Assembly (NCBI GenBank): GCA_030407085.1
Contig: CM059584.1
Span: 491,501-555,500 of the forward strand
DNA from: Trichopria drosophilae
Lineage: Eukaryota > Arthropoda > Insecta > Hymenoptera > Diapriidae
Length of the DNA stretch: 64,000 nucleotides
Direction of reading: 5' to 3'
A program made the position numbers and the translations under genes. Below the pieces are notes generated by a model that was not told the DNA's origin, searched no databases, and was given only the letters and a program-made list of their open reading frames with translations. Shown here in pieces: positions 1-12,177 of the stretch. Within the stretch, counting starts at the first letter, position 1. Every line of letters begins with the position of its first letter.

Positions 1-632
1 TATAATAATTTGCAAATGTAAAAACATTATAGATAATAAAAACTGTCATAGAATAATTGTAAACAAATTGACGTACCTTGCTGGTGCTTCATATAGAGAA
101 AACTCAACAGGAAATATAAAATAATCCAGGACATTTAAAATAAGTATATTGTCACGTAGAATGTGAAATATAGTTTCAAATGCTTTTATGTATATTTTGG
201 AGTCACAAGAAAGTGAAAAATGCAAATTTTCTTATATATGCTTTCCTTAGTGCATAATGTTTTCAGTACTTTCTAGCAAACAACTAAACTTTATTCACAA
301 CCCATTTCTTCAACGTCAAACATAATGGAGGAATTCACTGTCAAAGTATTATGACAATAATGGCAGTGAAAAACAGTTTTGTTTACTTTCTCCCAATGTT
401 TATTTTATTAAACAATAGCGCCTCCGTAGAATGCGGTTTAATAGCTCCTAATGTCACGTCACTTTTCCATAGCGATAAGTTGTCGTAGTTGTCGTAAATT
501 TGTTGTAATTTACTTCTTGTACTTTAAACAATTAGTCTACGCAGTACTTCCTAACGCTTTTATATGATCGGCAGTTTCCTTACATAAAGTTTTACACAAA
601 TTTACAAATTCTATATACATTATATCATTACC
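1..632. other. 5' flank of the S28-like gene
   Basis: No coding potential seen. AT-rich sequence upstream of the signal-peptide exon at 633. A palindromic TTACATAA site lies near 580, about 50 bp before the start codon. I see no convincing TATA/initiator pair, so the transcription start is not placed. Confidence 0.4.
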
Positions 633-779
633 ATGAGATCTGCAAATAGTTTTTACATCATTTTTTTTCTTTTAAGTTATTATTGCTGTAAATCGGAGGT
701 ATTTGTTCCACCTGAGCATCGCTTCATTGCAATTCGCCTAAATCATTTTGACCGATCGGATAATAGAACATGGCAGCAG
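633..779 (+). CDS. S28-like exon 1: signal peptide and N-terminal family motif
   Basis: Encodes residues 1-49. The ATG is followed by a hydrophobic core (FYIIFFLLSYYCC) typical of a signal peptide. It ends in NRTWQQ, the standard S28 start-of-domain motif, at donor CAG|GTAAAG (phase 0). Confidence 0.85.
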
Positions 780-3700
780 GTAAAGTTTAATCACATCTGC
801 AGGCTAAAAAAGTATACCTTTGAAAATGTCCTATACGTGAGATTAAAGAGGATCGTTGTAATATTTCTCAATTTATTTGTATATATACCGAATAGACAAT
901 TTTATTGTTCATTAATGGTCTTTCAAAACAAACTTCCTTAATGAAAATTTTATGTTTGGTTTGCATTCATTTAGCTATTTATTTGATCAACTTGGCTTTT
1001 ATTTACTGTCATCATTTCCTCAAACAAAAAAGCACAAACAAATTTATTTACTTGTACATTATAAAAAGCGTGAAATTTTTAGACGCATCAGTTGTTCAAA
1101 TATGGTATCTGTTCCTTCTTACTTTTTAAATTTGAATTAGTTAAAAGTAATTAATTCGCAAATAAATAGTGGGTTACTGGATCAAACGAATTTTAAAAAG
1201 TGTAAGTAAAATATTATTTTGTATTATTAGATGAATAGAATCAACTTTTTGAATAGAGTAATGCACTACAATTTTTTTAATATTTGTTGATTAAAAATTG
1301 ACTAATTCTTAGTAATCCACTTTTATTTGAAATGAATATTTTTTTTTAATAATTGAGATCTAGAGAGCATTAAGGATGCAAAGGGCTGCTAGTTTGTTTT
1401 AGGAATGCTCATTAATGCATTCTAATTTTTTTGTTATTTTAATAATTTTGATTATTAATCAAATTATCGTCACGTACCTTTATTTCTTCCTTTTAATTCT
1501 TAATTTCTTTCCATAAATGCTATCATTAGATTTGGTCAAACATTAAAAAAGAACCACTTTTGAGTAATCTGATCATCGTTAAGTGTGATGGAAATAAATG
1601 ATAATATTTCTTACCTTTCCCTAAGTTCCTACGTCACAGAAACAAAATGGATAATGAGTATGTACAATAAAAAATTATAAAGAATTGGGATACTAACTAA
1701 AAATGAAAATCGAATGAAATGAATTTTCATGAAAAATGATTTGGGTGGGAAACGACTCAAGTGTAGTAGAAACAATTGATTTTTGTCAATAAATTATTTT
1801 TGCAACTGCTCAGATTACTAAATATGTCATGCTCCATAGTGTTTCATTGATTATTATAATCCAATTACAATATTGGAGGACTATGACATAAAAAAAAAGA
1901 AATTGGTATGTCAATTAGGGACTAATACATAAGACTAAGATGATTTCTGGACTTCTCTTCTGGGCTTGCATTGAGACCAAAAAAATGCCCAGAAACTGGT
2001 CATATTTTCTACTAGAAGTATATTACTATTAAAACAATGTTTATTTATTACTTCACTAATGGAACGTTGTAAGGAAAAGTCGAAACCACTGATAACATGC
2101 CTTGTTTTTACTCAATGAAATTTCTAATTGATTGATATGACATTTACAGCGTATTAATAGTAAATTATACGTAGCTTATGCGCTGAAGTAATAAAAAAAT
2201 TAACTAACGGTTTCGTAAATTATTGTGAATTATTATTTATTTTTATTAATAAAATTGTCAACTTATATATCGCAGAAATATACACAAATAGTGCATACCT
2301 AAAAGTGTATGACGTCAGTTTTAGAATGTAATCGTTTATCACCCATGCGTCACCTGTACGGCCAGTACATAAAGGCTAACTTTCTTGATACTAATAAACA
2401 TTCAAACTAAAATGGACTAGATACACACACCTCCATGCTAAAATATAAATAAAAATTGAAATGTTTTTCACACGAATAAAGATAATTTTTCTTAGTTTTA
2501 TAATTTTATCACTAATGGTCTCATCAAAATCCACAGAACTTCTCTTTGGTTAACAATTATTTTTTGTATTCACAGCATTCGGTTTTCTTATGATAAACAT
2601 GTTTCAATTGCCCGATATTTTTTTCATATGCAGGCTAATATATCGTAAGCTAGAATTAGAAAATACGCGCTTTTACGATATTTAGTAAGTGTTATCACCA
2701 TTTTGTATTATTATTGTATGACCCTCATTCTATTGAATATAACCATCCAATATATAACTATACAAACAGTAAAAAGGAACTTAGTTAAAAATTATATAAA
2801 TTAATAATCAAGGTCAAAAATAGAATCCATAATTTAAAAACATTTGCTTTTAGTTTATATTATTTATTTTATACGTCAAAGCTCTCACATAATACCTCTT
2901 TTCTCAGACATCATTTTTGAGAAATCTTGTAGAGCTCTTAAAGTGAAGCATAAGTCTTCTTAAAGATCACTTTAAAAGCTCTTTCTGTTAAGTATTTAAA
3001 GTGTCTTAATTTTTAAGACTTCTTAAAGGATCGTCAATATGTCTTTTTACTGTTTAGAGCATGATCAATAATTAATGACTGATTTCCTATATAGTAATGA
3101 CATGTTTAGGAATAGAAACCTGCTTAGTGGAAAATTCTTTATTTTGAACTGCACTAAAATTACATTCTGCAATTTCAAGTATATATTTTCACATAGTGTG
3201 CGTAAAATCAAATTTTCAGTGGATTCCAGGAGCATTATAAAGTTCGCCGAAAATACTTTTTAAGCTGTATTTAAACGTAAAAAGTTGTCCTTTTTATAGG
3301 CCATATATAAAACACCGGCACCATCGGAATTATTGTGAAAAAATGACGACTTTCCCAATATCTTGACATATAACGTACTTTTTTAACGAATAAATTATAT
3401 TACAGTATGTAGTAAGCATACCCTTGAACCAGCCTATGCTCCTTAATGTGTATGTACATGACTTGTGCATTTTGTTATTCTTAAAGTAGAAAAATAATAC
3501 AGTGGGCATAAAGTTTACTTTCCATAAGGCAAAGTCGTATTATTATAACAATGCCTCTATAGAAGATATTGTTGATATGCTGTACCAAAAAATTGTTCTT
3601 TGCCAGAAACTTTTGGAAAATTTATAATTGAAGTACTTTCATTTCAAAACTATTTGGAGCACACAACTACCACGTCTCATAATGTTCGTTTCTGTATTAA

Positions 3701-6700
3701 CCATAAAGATGTGTTCATAGATTTGAATTTAAAAAGACCGCGCGATTTTAAAATGGTTAACTTCGTCAAAATTAAAAAAAAAATAATGTTCTTACCCATT
3801 TGACAACACCATAAAACTTTTATCTGAAAAGTAGCACATTTAAAAAAAAAAATCATCTGTAGATTTTCAAGTTTGACATGTACGCGTGATAACTCACGAA
3901 AGAATAAACCAATTATCGTTGTCAACCTCTTTTCGGATACCCCCATCGTTCAAAATGAATTGATTAAATTTTAGAATATATCCATCCAACAATTTCGACA
4001 TACAGAGAGATTGTTTAACCAAAGCTCAGATTTTTTAACTTAAAATATTTCACTTCTTGGAATTCAGGAATTTTTTCTTAAATATACATATATTTATGTA
4101 AACATTCCCACACCAAAGATTTCTTTAATATTATATAACACAACCCAATAAAGATTCGAGAATTTCATGTTGACCTTTTGGATATTTTGGCGGTCATATT
4201 TGGATTCTGGAACAAAATCGATTCTTACTTATAGGGCAACAAAACTTTGTTTAGCTGTGTAATTATCCATCTCCATCCAGTCTTAAATATAATTTTTTGT
4301 TTTAGAATTTGTTGATATTTATATATAGGAAGTAATAATTAAGAGCCTGCGTAATATCATATGTCACAGAGATAACATGTTCGTCGTATATTGCAGAAAT
4401 TTTATGTAGTTGGAAAATATGCTACGAACAGTAATGCTCCAAACATCCTGGGTCTTGTTGACGCAACAAAAGTTGAAGCCCACCATGTACAAAAAGGATT
4501 ATGGCATGAACAAGCAAAGAAACTCAAAACCAATCTATTGGTCACTGATTTACGATATTTCGGGTTTAATCGACCTACAGAGTAAATAGTTCAGAAATAT
4601 ACAAATTAATAAATTTTACTTGAATTATTTTTAACAAGCCTCAATGGTCTAGAGGCAATTCCGATTGAATATTTTTCTACGAATTCACAATTGCAGAGAC
4701 TTATCTGATGAGAACTTGAAGTATTTTACAATTGAACAAATGGTAGAAGACGTTATATCTTTCATACGGGCTATGAACTTATTCATATACGTAAGGGATT
4801 CTTATCATCCACGAAGCCAAAAATGGATAGTACAAGGTTGCGGAATGGCTGGGGCTTTAGCTACTTTTGTACGTATTAAATATCCGGATCTCGTTGTTGG
4901 AGCGGTTGCAATCGGCGCTACACCCTTGGTTCCAACCTGGGAGTATGTAGGTAATATATTTCATAATATTCCTAAAAAAGAACGTTGTTTTTGTTTATCT
5001 AGTAAACAAATTTCTTTCTCAACAATTCTTTTCCTCTATTCCTGCATTCTAGTGACAACATTCTAGAAAGAATGATTAAGCAATTATACATAAGATGTCT
5101 TTTACAGAAGGAGGTAGGTCTTAATACACAGTTTTTATATGTTTTAGGTTTCTATCAAAACATAATACAGTCTATAAAAGAAAAATCACCAAAGTGCGTG
5201 GAGAATATTCGTGAAGGCTTCAGGCAGATTGATTCGATTAGTAAATCCACCAGTGGGGCGCAACAAATAGGAGATAATTTGGAGTACATATACAATATTC
5301 ATTTCTTTTTAGTAACTGTTCAAAGGAAAAGGAATACAATGAATTTTCTTAAAAATTATTGCATTTATTTCATCATTTTTGCTGTTGGGAATTTTATATT
5401 AAGTCTCTATAAAAATGTATTGCAGGCTTTGTTCCTCCATTGCTGACCAGTCTATTTTGAATGAAAAGGATGTTTCTATACTCTCCTTCTTCATTGCTAG
5501 ATTTTTGTCTAGTGCTGTCAAAGGTCGTGATAATGTGCTAAAAATTAGTCCAATCCATGATATATGCAGGATCATAAATGATAAATCTAGGGGATCTGCC
5601 AATTACAGAATAGCACAAGCACATGAATTTCTGCGACTAGAAAGGAATCAGTACTGCACACCTCTGTATAACGATTTCATAAACCGGATAAAAGATGTGT
5701 CTTACACTTCTCAAGAACACCAATTTCTTCGTAAATATAAAATCTGATTTTACTCATTTTCTTAGATTACAAAATATTATTCGATTAATTATTACTTCTA
5801 ACTTCTTCGGAACCATGTCCATATCCGCATAATATCGTTGATCATCTAACAATAATTCGCAGTGAAAACTCAACTCATTGTTAAATAATACAATTGATTG
5901 CATTATCATGTGCTTTTCTTTAAAGCTTACATTCGGCAATGGAAATACATACAATGCTTTGGCGGAGGAACATTTATGACAGCCAGAAATGTAGAATATG
6001 CATTGTACGGTAATCGTTTCAACCTGACGTTCATGCAAGGAATTTGCAAAGATGCTTTTCCAAATTGGTATGATTGAACAGAATTTTTGTTTTCAATTTA
6101 CTTCAACAAAATTAGACGTTCAGAAAACGATAGTCGACATCCTGATATTAACCGTTAATATGTTGCTATTTATGGTGAATATCCTAGATATTTGTGATAG
6201 AGATACTTCCGTATTAACTTATTCTAAACGTCATGAGAGTAAGCTATAATATCTAAGACAGTAATGAGGAATACCTCTCCTTATTTTAAACATCCTAGGT
6301 GGAAGTTTCATCATTACTGGAACGCGATACAAACAATGTAAAAAATTTGATGAATTATTACCAACTTTGTTTTAATTAATTAATTTGAAAAATTTATTTA
6401 AAAAAAAAGCTCGACTATGGGTGAGGATCGAACTCGAATCACTAAAGGGTCTAGCAGGTTAAGAAGGTCCAATCTGCCTCAGGGATTCAGATGAATGAAA
6501 TTTTATCCTTTTCTATGTCCAAAAATAATAATTCTCAGAAATTTTCAACTCCCTATCCCCAAAATTGCGCTCGCTATAGGAAAAACCGTGAATTTTTGAG
6601 TTTTTATTTTTTATTTCGTAGCCACACTATGCAATCTTTACTGAAAAATTCGTGCATGTAAATAATATTAGAGTGTAGCTACGAAAATTTTTTCAAGAAA

Positions 6701-8221
6701 TTCGACATTATAGAAAGTTTTTAAAAAATTCACTAAAAACTCAAAACATGTTTCCCTGGCTGTGGAGATAGTATAAAAAATTATCATTTAACAATTTTTT
6801 ATTTTATTTTACAAAAAGTTGATATTTCCAAATTATTTTGGCCCACAACAGTTAAACTATAGAACAGATAACAAAAATGTATAGACGTCTTTTTTGGGAT
6901 ATAATCTTAAATGTCATATTTTGTGCTACCTATCGGACAAGTTGTACTCCGAATAGGGCATAGGATAGGAAGATACTGCATAAAGAAATTTGAATTTGTA
7001 ACTTGAAAACCTATTCATATAAAACATTGTCAACATGATTTTTGAGCTTAGTAGATCCAAAATACATGTGAAAAAAATTAACATAAATTTATAGAATATT
7101 TTTTGTATTGTGAAAATAAGGGAAATTTTGGCAATTACATTAAAAAGTTTGACGTAATAAATGTGCATTTTATTCTAATTTAATCGTAAAATTGAAAGAA
7201 ACATATATTTTACTTCAGGTCCTTAGAGCAATTACAGAATAAAGTAGCAGAAAGTAAAAGTTTTCTGGAAAAGACGATGCCCACCGTAACCAATGTTGCA
7301 TTCGTGCATGAAAAATCGGACCCTTACCGTTCCATTCAGTATTGGACCACCAATCGGAAATCTTACAATATTGATATTACTGGTGAGTTATTAAGTATAC
7401 CAATAAATACAAGAATTTGAGTGTTGCGTGCCTTGATCGGCATTTTAGCGTTCAAAGATGCATTATTCAAGAGTTATGAGACTTGTCTTATTTAGAAAAA
7501 ATGTACAATGTGAACGAAATCGTTACCGTATTGCTCACGCTACCGTTGACACAGTAAAGTATATTTGTTAGCGAAAAAAATAGACTGTATAATTATCAGA
7601 AACAGTTATAAGAAAACATTATAATTTGACAACGTGCCAAAGTAGCAAACAAAAAAATTTAATACCTTTAAGAATCATAAATTTCACAGGTTAAAATTTG
7701 CAAAGGTAATTCTGAATATTACTAAAAATATTTAGCCACTCCGAAAGACAATTTCTTCGCAGACTCTGAGGCCGGGGAACAAAGTTCCGAAAATCGTAAC
7801 CCCGAATATTCTCACAAAATTTATTTTGCTATTCAAGTTATTATTGTCATTGTACATATATCTAGTTTATTATTATCAATTTTATTATTTACCATTTCAA
7901 TTTTTTTTAACTTTTACTTTATATTTGGTAGAAACGGTCTCTTAGTATATTCTAATGATTGTAGTAAAAAGTCATATATTGATCAATATATACAGTAACC
8001 ACATTTAATAAGAACATGTATTGTTCCGTCACATTATGCGCATAAAAAACAATTTAAAAATCCATTCTATGTGAAATAAATCTAACTATTTCATTACAGG
8101 AACTGGTAATTGCGAAATCCTAAACGAAGACTCATTGTTCGATCCACTTGACGTACAAGTAGCAAGAAAAAAACTCACCAATCTGTTGGAGACATGGGGT
8201 ACTGAAGATCTACAGAATTAA
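633..8221 (+). CDS. S28-family serine carboxypeptidase homologue (PRSS16/K12H4.7-like), probable pseudoprotease; 8 exons
   Basis: Gene model: 633-779, 4397-4581, 4697-4950, 5148-5283, 5426-5730, 5926-6067, 7219-7382, 8100-8221. All junctions are GT-AG with matching phases, giving 1455 nt (484 aa plus stop), the usual length of S28 prolyl carboxypeptidases. Residues 1-20 are a hydrophobic signal peptide, so the product is probably secreted or lysosomal. Family landmarks are RLNHFDRSDNRTWQQ (35-49), RPTEDLSDENLKYF (108-121), WIVQGCGMAG (154-163), IKYPDLVVGAVA (171-182) and SDPYRSI (423-429). The nucleophile elbow, G-G-S-Y-x-G in active members, reads GCGMAG, so Gly160 replaces the serine. The C-terminal G-T-x-H-C motif reads GTGNC, so Asn448 replaces the histidine. 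The likely catalytic Asp424 remains. The glycine-rich GGEG stretch near residue 60 is also lost. The frame is otherwise open with sound splice sites, which argues for a maintained non-catalytic paralogue rather than a decayed pseudogene. Exon joining is inferred without transcript data. Confidence 0.85.
780..4396 (+). other. intron 1 of the S28-like gene (3.6 kb)
   Basis: AT-rich. The short open frames inside look like chance. A local cluster of CTTAAAG/CTTTAAG-type words occurs at about 2935-3035. No RNA gene or recognisable transposon was seen. Confidence 0.6.
4397..4581 (+). CDS. S28-like exon 2
   Basis: Follows acceptor TTGCAG. Encodes KFYVVGKYA through LRYFGFNRPT, aligning with the family stretch from RYFVN to HRYYGKSRPT. 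The GGPVFLxxGGEG-type strand/oxyanion region is replaced by NAPNILGLVDATKVE. The donor is ACAGA|GTAAAT, phase 2. The next exon supplies the third base of Glu111. Confidence 0.8.
4697..4950 (+). CDS. S28-like exon 3: nucleophile-elbow exon with Ser-to-Gly change
   Basis: Starts after TTGCAG and completes RPTE|DLSDENLKYF. Contains WIVQGCGMAGALATF, where active enzymes carry a serine at the second G of GCG. Ends at TATGTAG|GTAATA in phase 1. An alternative donor four bases upstream (TAT|GTAGGT) would break the phase with exon 4. Confidence 0.85.
5148..5283 (+). CDS. S28-like exon 4
   Basis: Acceptor TTTTAG. Encodes FYQNIIQSIKEKSPKCVENI, matching the FYxxV...SPKCVxxIR segment of the helical SKS domain. 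The donor GA|GTACAT is weak, but it is the one that gives the phase (2) needed by exon 5. Confidence 0.8.
5426..5730 (+). CDS. S28-like exon 5
   Basis: Acceptor TTGCAG. Begins LCSSIADQSILNEKDVSIL, matching the family LCPPL/D...D element after the SKS helices. Ends CTTC|GTAAAT, phase 1. Confidence 0.8.
5926..6067 (+). CDS. S28-like exon 6
   Basis: Acceptor TTTAAAG. Encodes PYIRQWKYIQCFGGG, corresponding to the family RQWxYQTCxEFG motif with the cysteine kept. It continues to ICKDAFPN and ends TTG|GTATGA in phase 2. Confidence 0.8.
6068..7218 (+). other. intron 6 of the S28-like gene (1.15 kb)
   Basis: AT-rich non-coding. Around 6410-6480 the minus strand holds a weak tRNA-3'-half-like stretch (GAGTTCGATCCTC) next to an A/T run. 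This could be a tRNA-derived SINE remnant, but it cannot be assigned. Nothing else recognised. Confidence 0.5.
7219..7382 (+). CDS. S28-like exon 7: catalytic-Asp region
   Basis: Acceptor ACTTCAG. NVAFVHEKSDPYRSI (415-429) aligns with the family VxFxNGxxDPWxxL motif that supplies the catalytic aspartate; Asp424 is present. Donor ACTG|GTGAGT, phase 1. Confidence 0.85.
7383..8099 (+). other. intron 7 of the S28-like gene (0.7 kb)
   Basis: AT-rich with no recognisable feature beyond the strong donor GTGAGT and acceptor CATTACAG. Confidence 0.6.
8100..8221 (+). CDS. S28-like exon 8: C-terminus with His-to-Asn change, stop
   Basis: GTGNCEILNEDSLFDPLDVQ replaces the family GTxHCxxM...DPxxL motif, so the catalytic histidine position is Asn448. 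The rest (VARKKLTNLLETWG) matches the usual ARxxIxxxLxxW tail. TAA at 8219-8221. Confidence 0.85.
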
Positions 8222-8249
8222 TATTATATACAACTTAAATTATATGAGG

Positions 8250-8255
8250 AATAAA
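8250..8255 (+). terminator. poly(A) signal of the S28-like gene
   Basis: Canonical AATAAA 29 bp after the TAA stop of exon 8. Confidence 0.6.
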
Positions 8256-8479
8256 TATTTCAAAAAATTGCATGCCATTTTGCACTTTGTTGTTAAAAGA
8301 TAAATCCACGTTCCAGTATTTCAAATTATTAATTTTGGCTATTGTTAAGTTTCATGTGGTACTTTTTTTTTGTATTTTTGCAATTTCAACCTATATTTTG
8401 AGGTCATATTGCGGACTTCAGAATACATTATAGTACATTCTTAATATATAAATTATAAGTCTATGTTGCAATCTGTAAT

Positions 8480-10505
8480 GTATGAATATAGTACTTTACA
8501 TATCCGCTCCATGAGAAGCTAGAAGAATTTTTTTGTTGAAGGAAATGTTTTTCTTTGGTTGCCGTATAAATGACATTGCCATAATATATGATTTAAGTCT
8601 TGACAGTAGTATCTGCATTGACAGTCAGTGCTGGGTTTTTGTTTTATTTTGTATAATGAGGAGACGAGATTATTATGTCCTGATCTGCATCTATTTATGA
8701 ATGTTTCTTGGTAGTTTTAGATTGTGAAACCAGGGCCTTTTGATCATGTTAAAATAGCATTTAAACTAATGTGTGCCTTTAGTTTTTCCATTTCTTGCAA
8801 TTTCTATAAAAGTGCTGTTATTGTCTTCTTCTTTATGATGTTCTATGTGATCTGTGCAGGGCGTTTTTATTAAGGCAGCTGGTTGCTTATTTGCACTTTC
8901 TTTAACCATTTTGTCAGCAGTTTCATTGCCTTCTATTCCGGAGTGAGCTGGGATTTAATAAATCTGTACTTTCTTTTGAAATGGATTGTTTTTCGAAATT
9001 GCAGTGAGTTTATTCCTTATTTCTATAACGTATTATAATGGATTTATTTTTATACTAAATTTTTCATTGTTTAGGGTAAGTAAGGTACTTAATGAGTCAA
9101 AAAAGAATTTGAAATTATGTTCCGGGTGACTGAGAACTAGATTGACAACGTCAAGAAGGGTTACACATTTGGCGGTGAAGATCGAGGCCTTTTTGTTTAG
9201 ACTGTTGTGTATGTTGTTGATGTTCAGAGTTTGGCAAATACATGCGGTTCCTGTCGAGGGTGAATTTTTTTATCTATTACCATCCGTATATACAGCTATA
9301 GCATTGTCTTGTATTATTGCCTTAACGATGTTATCTGGGTTTTGAGATTGGGCTAGTTCTTCACCTAGTTTTTCGTATTGATATTGAATTTTGTCATTGT
9401 GTTTGTGTAATCATACATGTAGATGCTCTCAATGAAGGAATCCGTTTTCATAATGCATTTCATTGCTGAAGTATTCGATTTGTAAACTTTCATCTGTTAT
9501 ATGCTGTTTTCTTTTGATTATTTTTTACCAGTTTACGGAAATTCTTTATTATTTTGTTAGATTGAAGGCTTTTGTTGGTGTAAATTTTGGATATATAGCA
9601 TAAAAATAATTGCTTCGTTCGCTCCTCTATTAGTTGGATTTTGGACTCCCCAATAAGAATATTAGTTGGAGTGCTTCTGCGGAGACCAAGAATCATACGC
9701 ATGCTATTATATTGAATTCTTTCCCGTTTTTACTTTTGATTTTTTTGAGTCGAGTAGTACATCAAGCAGCCGTAATTGATTCTGGAGCGGACAATACTTT
9801 TATAAAGAATTAGGAGTGTTTGGGGGTTTCATCCCCACCACGTGCCTCTTAGATCTTTTACAATATTACTTGCTTTTAAAGAGTTCTTGTGCACATTATT
9901 TATGTGTGTTTTAAATGAAAGTATGTAGTCGAATACAATACCCAAAAAAACGAACTAACTCACTTGATTTTATGGTGGTTGAGCTGATTTTCAATTCTGT
10001 GATTCCTGGCTGGAGGTTCTGTCTGTTGTGAATAAATACTGTTTCGTGGGGAGCGAGCGTTTGCCCCAGTTCCTGTAATTTTGATTGTATGGCTGTGATA
10101 GCTTTTTCTAAGAGAGCAGTTGAAGAGCTAGTTGACGATCTATTACAATAGACTGCGATGCCATCTGCGAATTGTGAAACGCTCACACTTTTGGGAATAC
10201 TTTCGCATATTTGAGCTACATACATAATGTGTAGTAAAGGACTGAGAACTACAACCTGCGGTACTCCTTTGGGCGTTTTTCGGCTTTCTTAATTTATCTG
10301 TTATAGTCTGTTTTTCAATATCGTTTCGAAGAGTTTATACATGAATGATGTCAGGCTTATCGGCCGTACATTTTTACCGTCTGCTTTTTTTATGCAATGT
10401 TTGTACGATTTTTTCAAATCGTTTGGATAGTTGTTTGTCTTGTACATTTCATTAAAAATGTTAACGAAAACCAATTTGTATTTAATCGGTAGTTTCTCCA
10501 ACGTC
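8480..10505 (-). mobile_element. degraded I/LOA-type non-LTR retrotransposon (RT + RNase H)
   Basis: Read on the minus strand from 10505 downward. First comes an RT block with VRPISLTSFMYKLFETILKN (10301-10501). Next is the palm motif region QFADGIAVYC (near 10140), where FADD has become FADG. An RNase H domain follows, with AVYTDGN (near 9300) and the histidine-loop motif AHSGIEGNETADKMV (near 8925). Last is a C-terminal Cys/His motif CQCRYYCQDLNHILWQC (near 8600). Frameshifts and stops break the frame. About 100 residues of RT between LFETILKN and the palm are missing, so it is inactive. RNase H downstream of RT places it in the I/LOA/R1-like group; the exact clade is not certain. The ends are approximate. 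Confidence 0.75.
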
Positions 10506-10802
10506 TCGTAATTTTGTTAGAAGGAATGTTCATAACCTATAAAACTACAGACATGAGGGTTTTGCTGCTCCATATTTAGAAACCAAAATCTCATTGAGGG
10601 TAAGGGATATGAATGAATATTCAAAGCGAATAGTGAAAGAATGCAAGGCTATATAGAGGTTGCTAAGATATCCAAGCAAAGGATAAGACAACAAAAAATT
10701 AAAAATCCTTGGATGACACCACGTATTCTCTCATTTTTAAAATTGAGAGACGAACTGCATAGAGCGGTGATTCTATCACCAACTACGAGGACATTACCTC
10801 TA

Positions 10803-10817
10803 GTATACAAATATATC
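10803..10817 (+). repeat. target-site duplication, left copy
   Basis: GTATACAAATATATC, repeated exactly at 12311-12325 on the far side of the R1-type insert. Confidence 0.85.
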
Positions 10818-11490
10818 CTCGTGCGGTGTTGCTGGTCACCCGTCGGGCGCCTCCCCAGGTGGCGGATAGGGGAGTGCTCGCCAGATTTGGACGGTACCGG
10901 AGAAATAAAATATCCGGGGCGGACCGAAACCAGATAGTGGAAGGCTACCACGATAAAATAACCTAGGGGAAGGCATCCCGAATATAAAACCACCCATGGA
11001 GAATTCCAAACCAGTAAATAACGTTTACGGTGCAGGGGTGGGACACCCCAGTGCCGCCGCCGACGGGGAGTCAGATAGCGGGCTCCCGGGCGTCGATATC
11101 CGGCGACCGCTGTGACGTGGAGGTGGTCGACTTGGCCTCCATGGCATATATGGCTACAAGCGTACAGAAACAGGCTGACGAGAAAACGTGAAGAAGCACG
11201 ATTGGCTGATCCAAATCCCCCTAAAGACGCACCCACGACCGGGGAAGGAAAGCAGACGAAGAACATGGTGAAGAAGAAGACGACGAAGAAGAAGAGGAAA
11301 GTCAGGACCAAACCCGAAGCTATCGCCCTGACGCTGAGCGAAGGGTAGACGCTACGCGACCCGGCTACGGTGCAGAAATCGGGGCGGTACGCCGTACAAG
11401 AACGGGCGAGGTCCTCATCGAGCTGAAGAATACTTCAGCAGAGGGGAGGAAGGGCCTCTCCCAACAGTTGCAAGCAGCAACAAGGGGGGA

Positions 11491-12177
11491 GTGCAGCGTC
11501 CGAGAGCTGGTCCCGAGAAAGAGGTCCCCCCCCCCCCCCCCCGGTGGAACATCGCCAAAATGGATGTCGAGAAGCTGTCTCTGGCCATATCAAGAGGAAA
11601 CTCCCTCGATGATATTCCTCACGGCCTAGATGCCCGCAAACAAGCGGAGGCTCGGGCGCGAGCAACCATGCGCCTCTTACGAAACGCCTGTGAGGAAGCG
11701 GTTCCGAAGAAACCACGTCCGCGGGATTGCCGTCCTGTGTACTGGTGGACGACGGAGATTGCGTCACTCAGACGTGAGTGCCTTAAACATCGAAGGGCAG
11801 TCACTAGGGCTCACAAACGCGATCCCCGTAACGCAGCCCAAAAATCTGTCGTCTATATACGGAAGAAAAAGGAACTCCACCAAGCCATCACGTCCAGTCA
11901 ACGCCGATGCTGGAAGAAGCTACGTGATGATCTGAACAACGATCCGTGGGGTTTAGGGTACAAAATGGTTATGCAGAAGGTGGGGGCGTTCAAGCCAGGA
12001 GCTCCTACCGATGCATCGACCCTACAAAACATCGTAGAGACCCTATTCCCCACCCATCCGAAGAGACCGGAACGCCCTTCCACCACGGACCCGCCTGTAG
12101 CTCCCCCTTCACACTTCAGGAGCTACAGCAGGCAGCTACAACGCTGCGCAACAAAAAGAGGTGTTAAAGGCAGTTGA
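11491..12177 (+). pseudogene. R1-type ORF2 fragment (endonuclease-RT linker, RT start)
   Basis: Open frame of about 228 codons inside the R1-type insert. Residues from WNIAKMDVEKL onward match the linker region before RT in R1-like elements. The N-terminal part runs through the poly-C tract and is an artefact of the ORF1/ORF2 deletion junction. A frameshift near 12060 moves the RT start (FTLQELQQAAT) to another frame. Confidence 0.6.
11526..11542 (+). repeat. poly-C run of 17
   Basis: An uninterrupted run of C at the ORF1-to-ORF2 deletion junction. It may be biological or a weak point of the assembly. Confidence 0.9.

Noticed and set aside
6410..6480. Possible minus-strand tRNA or SINE with GAGTTCGATCCTC
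   Set aside because: The T-stem pairs only about three bases, and no acceptor or anticodon stem can be drawn.
10649..11311. 220-codon minus-strand open frame
   Set aside because: It lies antisense across the GC-rich 5' region of the R1-type insert and crosses its insertion boundary at 10818. The composition is Arg/Pro/Val-rich and no family is recognisable.
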